From an uncultured Prevotella sp. (GTDB lineage: Bacteria; Bacteroidota; Bacteroidia; Bacteroidales; Bacteroidaceae): DNA of 6,789 bases. The notes below the pieces were generated by a model. That model ran no database searches. It was given only the letters and a program-made list of their open reading frames with translations, and was not told the DNA's origin. Of the stretch, positions 5,250 to 6,789 are shown piece by piece; the stretch's first letter is position 1; each line of letters begins with the position of its first letter. The stretch covers positions 1-6,789 of the forward strand of contig URQS01000093.1 in NCBI GenBank assembly GCA_900550035.1, written 5' to 3'. Position numbers and translations under genes: made by a program.

Positions 5250-6620
5250 ATGACACGTATATTGATTGTTGAGGACGACATAGCTTTCGGAACAATGATG
5301 CAGACATGGCTCAAGAAGAAGGGATTCGATGTGGACAAAGCCACGTCGGTAGGCGCTGCCGTGCGCCTTATCGAGGAGAAGCCTGCCTACAATCTTGTGC
5401 TCAGCGACCTCCGTCTGCCCGACCGCGACGGACTGGAACTGCTGGCATGGTTGCACAAGCACAGTATGCCAATCCCCTTCATAGTCATGACCAACTATGC
5501 CGAAGTGCAAAACGCCGTTCTGGCTATGAAGTCGGGTGCCGCCGATTACATCGCCAAACCCATTCAGCCCGACATCCTTCTGAGCAAGATTAAGGATGCG
5601 TTGCAGAATGCAGATAATGCAACGGCTGCAATAACGTCGCAACAAACAACATCAAATCATACCATCTCAACACTTCAACAAAACAACACCACCTCAACAC
5701 CTCACCACAACAACATCACAAAATATATCGAAGGAAACAGCGACGCGTCACGCCAGCTATACAGCTACGTAAGTCTTGTCGCGCCAACGCCTATGTCGGT
5801 GCTCATACTCGGAGCCTCTGGCACGGGCAAGGAATACGTGGCTCGTCGCATACACGAGCAGAGCCAGCGTGCCGGCAAGCCCTTTGTGGCACTCGACTGT
5901 GGCGCCATTCCTCGTGATGTGGCTGCATCTGAATTCTTCGGACACAAGAAGGGAGCCTTCACTGGAGCCGATACTGACAAGCGTGGAGCCTTTGAGGCTG
6001 CCAATGGTGGAACTTTGTTTCTTGATGAGGTGGGCAATCTGAGCTACGATGTACAAGTACAGCTGCTGAGAGCACTACAGGAGCGTCGCATACGTCCGTT
6101 GGGCGGCACCGAAGAGCGTCCCATCGATATCCGTCTTGTGGCTGCAACCAACGAGAATCTGGAGCAGGCTGTGGCTGAAGGACGTTTCCGTGAAGACCTC
6201 TACCATCGTCTTAGCGAGTTCACTATATACATGCCTCAACTCTCAGAGCGTGGCACCGACCTCTATCTTTTTGCCGACCTGTTCGTACGTCTTGCCAATG
6301 AAGAGCTCTCGCGCCATGTTGAGGGCTTCGACGCACGTGCCGCCGAAAAGCTGGCTTCCTACTCATGGCCCGGCAATCTGCGCGAGCTCAACAACGTCGT
6401 CAAGCGTGCCGTACTCATGGCGCGTGGCGCATTCATCACACAAGACGAACTCTCCGCTGCCATGGGTCCTGTACGTCAAGAACCCATCACCGCCCTCCAC
6501 GATTCCGACGCCGAGCGCCAGCGCATACTCAACGCCCTACAGCAATGTGGCGGCAATAAGTCGAAGGCTGCCAGAATGTTGGGAATAGACAGAAAGACGC
6601 TGTATAATAAGTTGGGGTAA
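5250..6620 (+). CDS. NtrC-family sigma-54-dependent response regulator
   Basis: This is a 456-residue activator of RNA polymerase carrying sigma-54. The receiver (1-118) has D9/D10, phosphoacceptor Asp53 in LSDLRLPDRDG, Thr81 and Lys103. The AAA+ domain (about 158-395) has Walker A GASGTGKE (188-195), the sigma-54-contacting GAFTGA loop (235-240), Walker B LFLDE (256-260), GRFREDLYHRL (311-321) and sensor II WPGNLREL (373-380). A Fis-type helix-turn-helix lies at about 433-455 (NKSKAARMLGIDRKTLYNKL). All parts needed for ATP hydrolysis and open-complex formation are present. The receiver-AAA+ linker (about 121-157) is unusually rich in Asn, Thr, Gln and His, encoded by a 90-base stretch without G. 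The protein ends at LYNKLG, where relatives usually run a few residues further, and the stop sits inside a C-rich element. No Shine-Dalgarno and no partner kinase are seen. Confidence 0.95.
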   Translation: MTRILIVEDDIAFGTMMQTWLKKKGFDVDKATSVGAAVRLIEEKPAYNLVLSDLRLPDRDGLELLAWLHKHSMPIPFIVMTNYAEVQNAVLAMKSGAADYIAKPIQPDILLSKIKDALQNADNATAAITSQQTTSNHTISTLQQNNTTSTPHHNNITKYIEGNSDASRQLYSYVSLVAPTPMSVLILGASGTGKEYVARRIHEQSQRAGKPFVALDCGAIPRDVAASEFFGHKKGAFTGADTDKRGAFEAANGGTLFLDEVGNLSYDVQVQLLRALQERRIRPLGGTEERPIDIRLVAATNENLEQAVAEGRFREDLYHRLSEFTIYMPQLSERGTDLYLFADLFVRLANEELSRHVEGFDARAAEKLASYSWPGNLRELNNVVKRAVLMARGAFITQDELSAAMGPVRQEPITALHDSDAERQRILNALQQCGGNKSKAARMLGIDRKTLYNKLG

Positions 6621-6657
6621 AGCCCCACCCCCTGCCCCTCCCCCGTAGGGAGGGGAG
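6614..6657. repeat. GC-rich intergenic element overlapping the 3' end of the NtrC-type gene
   Basis: GGGG (6614-6617) and CCCC (6623-6626) form a small hairpin spanning the TAA stop, with T6613/A6627 as a fifth pair. C-runs at 6623-6626, 6628-6632, 6635-6638 and 6640-6644 follow. CCCCTCCC (6635-6642) pairs perfectly with GGGAGGGG (6648-6655) around a 5-base loop. G/C-run elements like this, next to gene ends, are familiar as dispersed intergenic repeats in Bacteroidales genomes; that is recollection, not a search. There is no T tract after the hairpin, so it is not a textbook intrinsic terminator. Confidence 0.55.
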
Positions 6658-6677
6658 TAGTATGATTTGTCTGGTAA

Positions 6678-6765
6678 TTTTAACGACAATAGTCAACAAT
6701 AATAAAAGCAACATTACTCTATTGCACAAAAAATTTGTCGACCATTGTCTGTATTGTCGTTAAAA
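6678..6765. repeat. 14-bp perfect inverted repeat with AT-rich interior
   Basis: TTTTAACGACAATA (6678-6691) and TATTGTCGTTAAAA (6752-6765) are exact inverse complements separated by 60 AT-rich bases with no useful ORF. The span of 88 bases could be a small non-autonomous element, a long-loop terminator, or a regulatory structure for whatever lies to the right. No convincing flanking duplication was found. Apart from this repeat and the GC-rich element, 6621-6789 holds nothing I can assign. Confidence 0.5.
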
Positions 6766-6789
6766 CTAAAAATATAAAGCCAGTTGTTT

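Noticed and set aside
6529..6729. 66-codon minus-strand ORF over the GC-rich element
   Set aside because: Its translation (PSLRGRGRGWGFTP) is the kind of peptide produced by G/C-run repeats, and it overlaps the 3' end of a real gene.
6678..6765. Insertion sequence or CRISPR repeat
   Set aside because: There is no transposase, no clear target-site duplication, and only one pair of arms rather than a regular array.

Overview
The window looks like chromosomal DNA from a member of the Bacteroidota, most likely order Bacteroidales and plausibly Prevotellaceae or a relative. Three things point there. There are promoters of the Bacteroidetes type (TAnnTTTG -7 boxes). Two of the four genes have no Shine-Dalgarno in front of them. 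The gene families present (a LytS/LytTR pair, an NtrC-type regulator and a large receiver/PEP-synthase-like hybrid) are typical of the group. The genus call is an impression, since no marker gene is present.

Layout, left to right. Bases 1-62 hold the probable 3' end of an upstream + strand gene; two frames stay open there, so the frame is uncertain. Bases 102-158 form a strong near-perfect inverted repeat. Bases 186-237 hold a promoter and a possible operator. At 258-1409 and 1406-2182 (+) lies a two-gene operon with a 4-base ATGA overlap: a four-helix membrane sensor kinase of the LytS/His_kinase family and its LytTR response regulator. At 2179-5130 (-), meeting the regulator tail to tail with overlapping stop codons, is a 983-residue protein. 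It carries a degenerate receiver, an intact-looking receiver, the ATP-grasp nucleotide-binding domain of PEP synthase/pyruvate phosphate dikinase, and an unassigned C-terminal region with no phosphohistidine motif or PEP-binding barrel. A 119-base divergent intergenic region (5131-5249) carries two back-to-back promoters whose elements overlap. At 5250-6620 (+) is an NtrC-family sigma-54 activator (receiver, AAA+, Fis-type helix-turn-helix). The last 169 bases hold no gene. They contain a C-rich element with a G-quadruplex motif on the minus strand, then a 14-bp inverted repeat with competing pairings.

Every complete gene in the window is a signalling gene. The LytS/LytTR pair is a self-contained two-component system; its sensor has an uncommon-looking CxxC-x5-CxxC motif in a predicted periplasmic loop, which could bind metal or sense redox. 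The NtrC-type activator and the receiver/ATP-grasp hybrid are transcribed divergently from one shared control region and neither has a kinase beside it. This suggests, but does not prove, that they form one regulatory unit. The receiver/ATP-grasp hybrid is the best candidate for a poorly described system: it looks like the nucleotide-binding half of a PEP synthase put under phospho-receiver control, with the half needed to make PEP missing.
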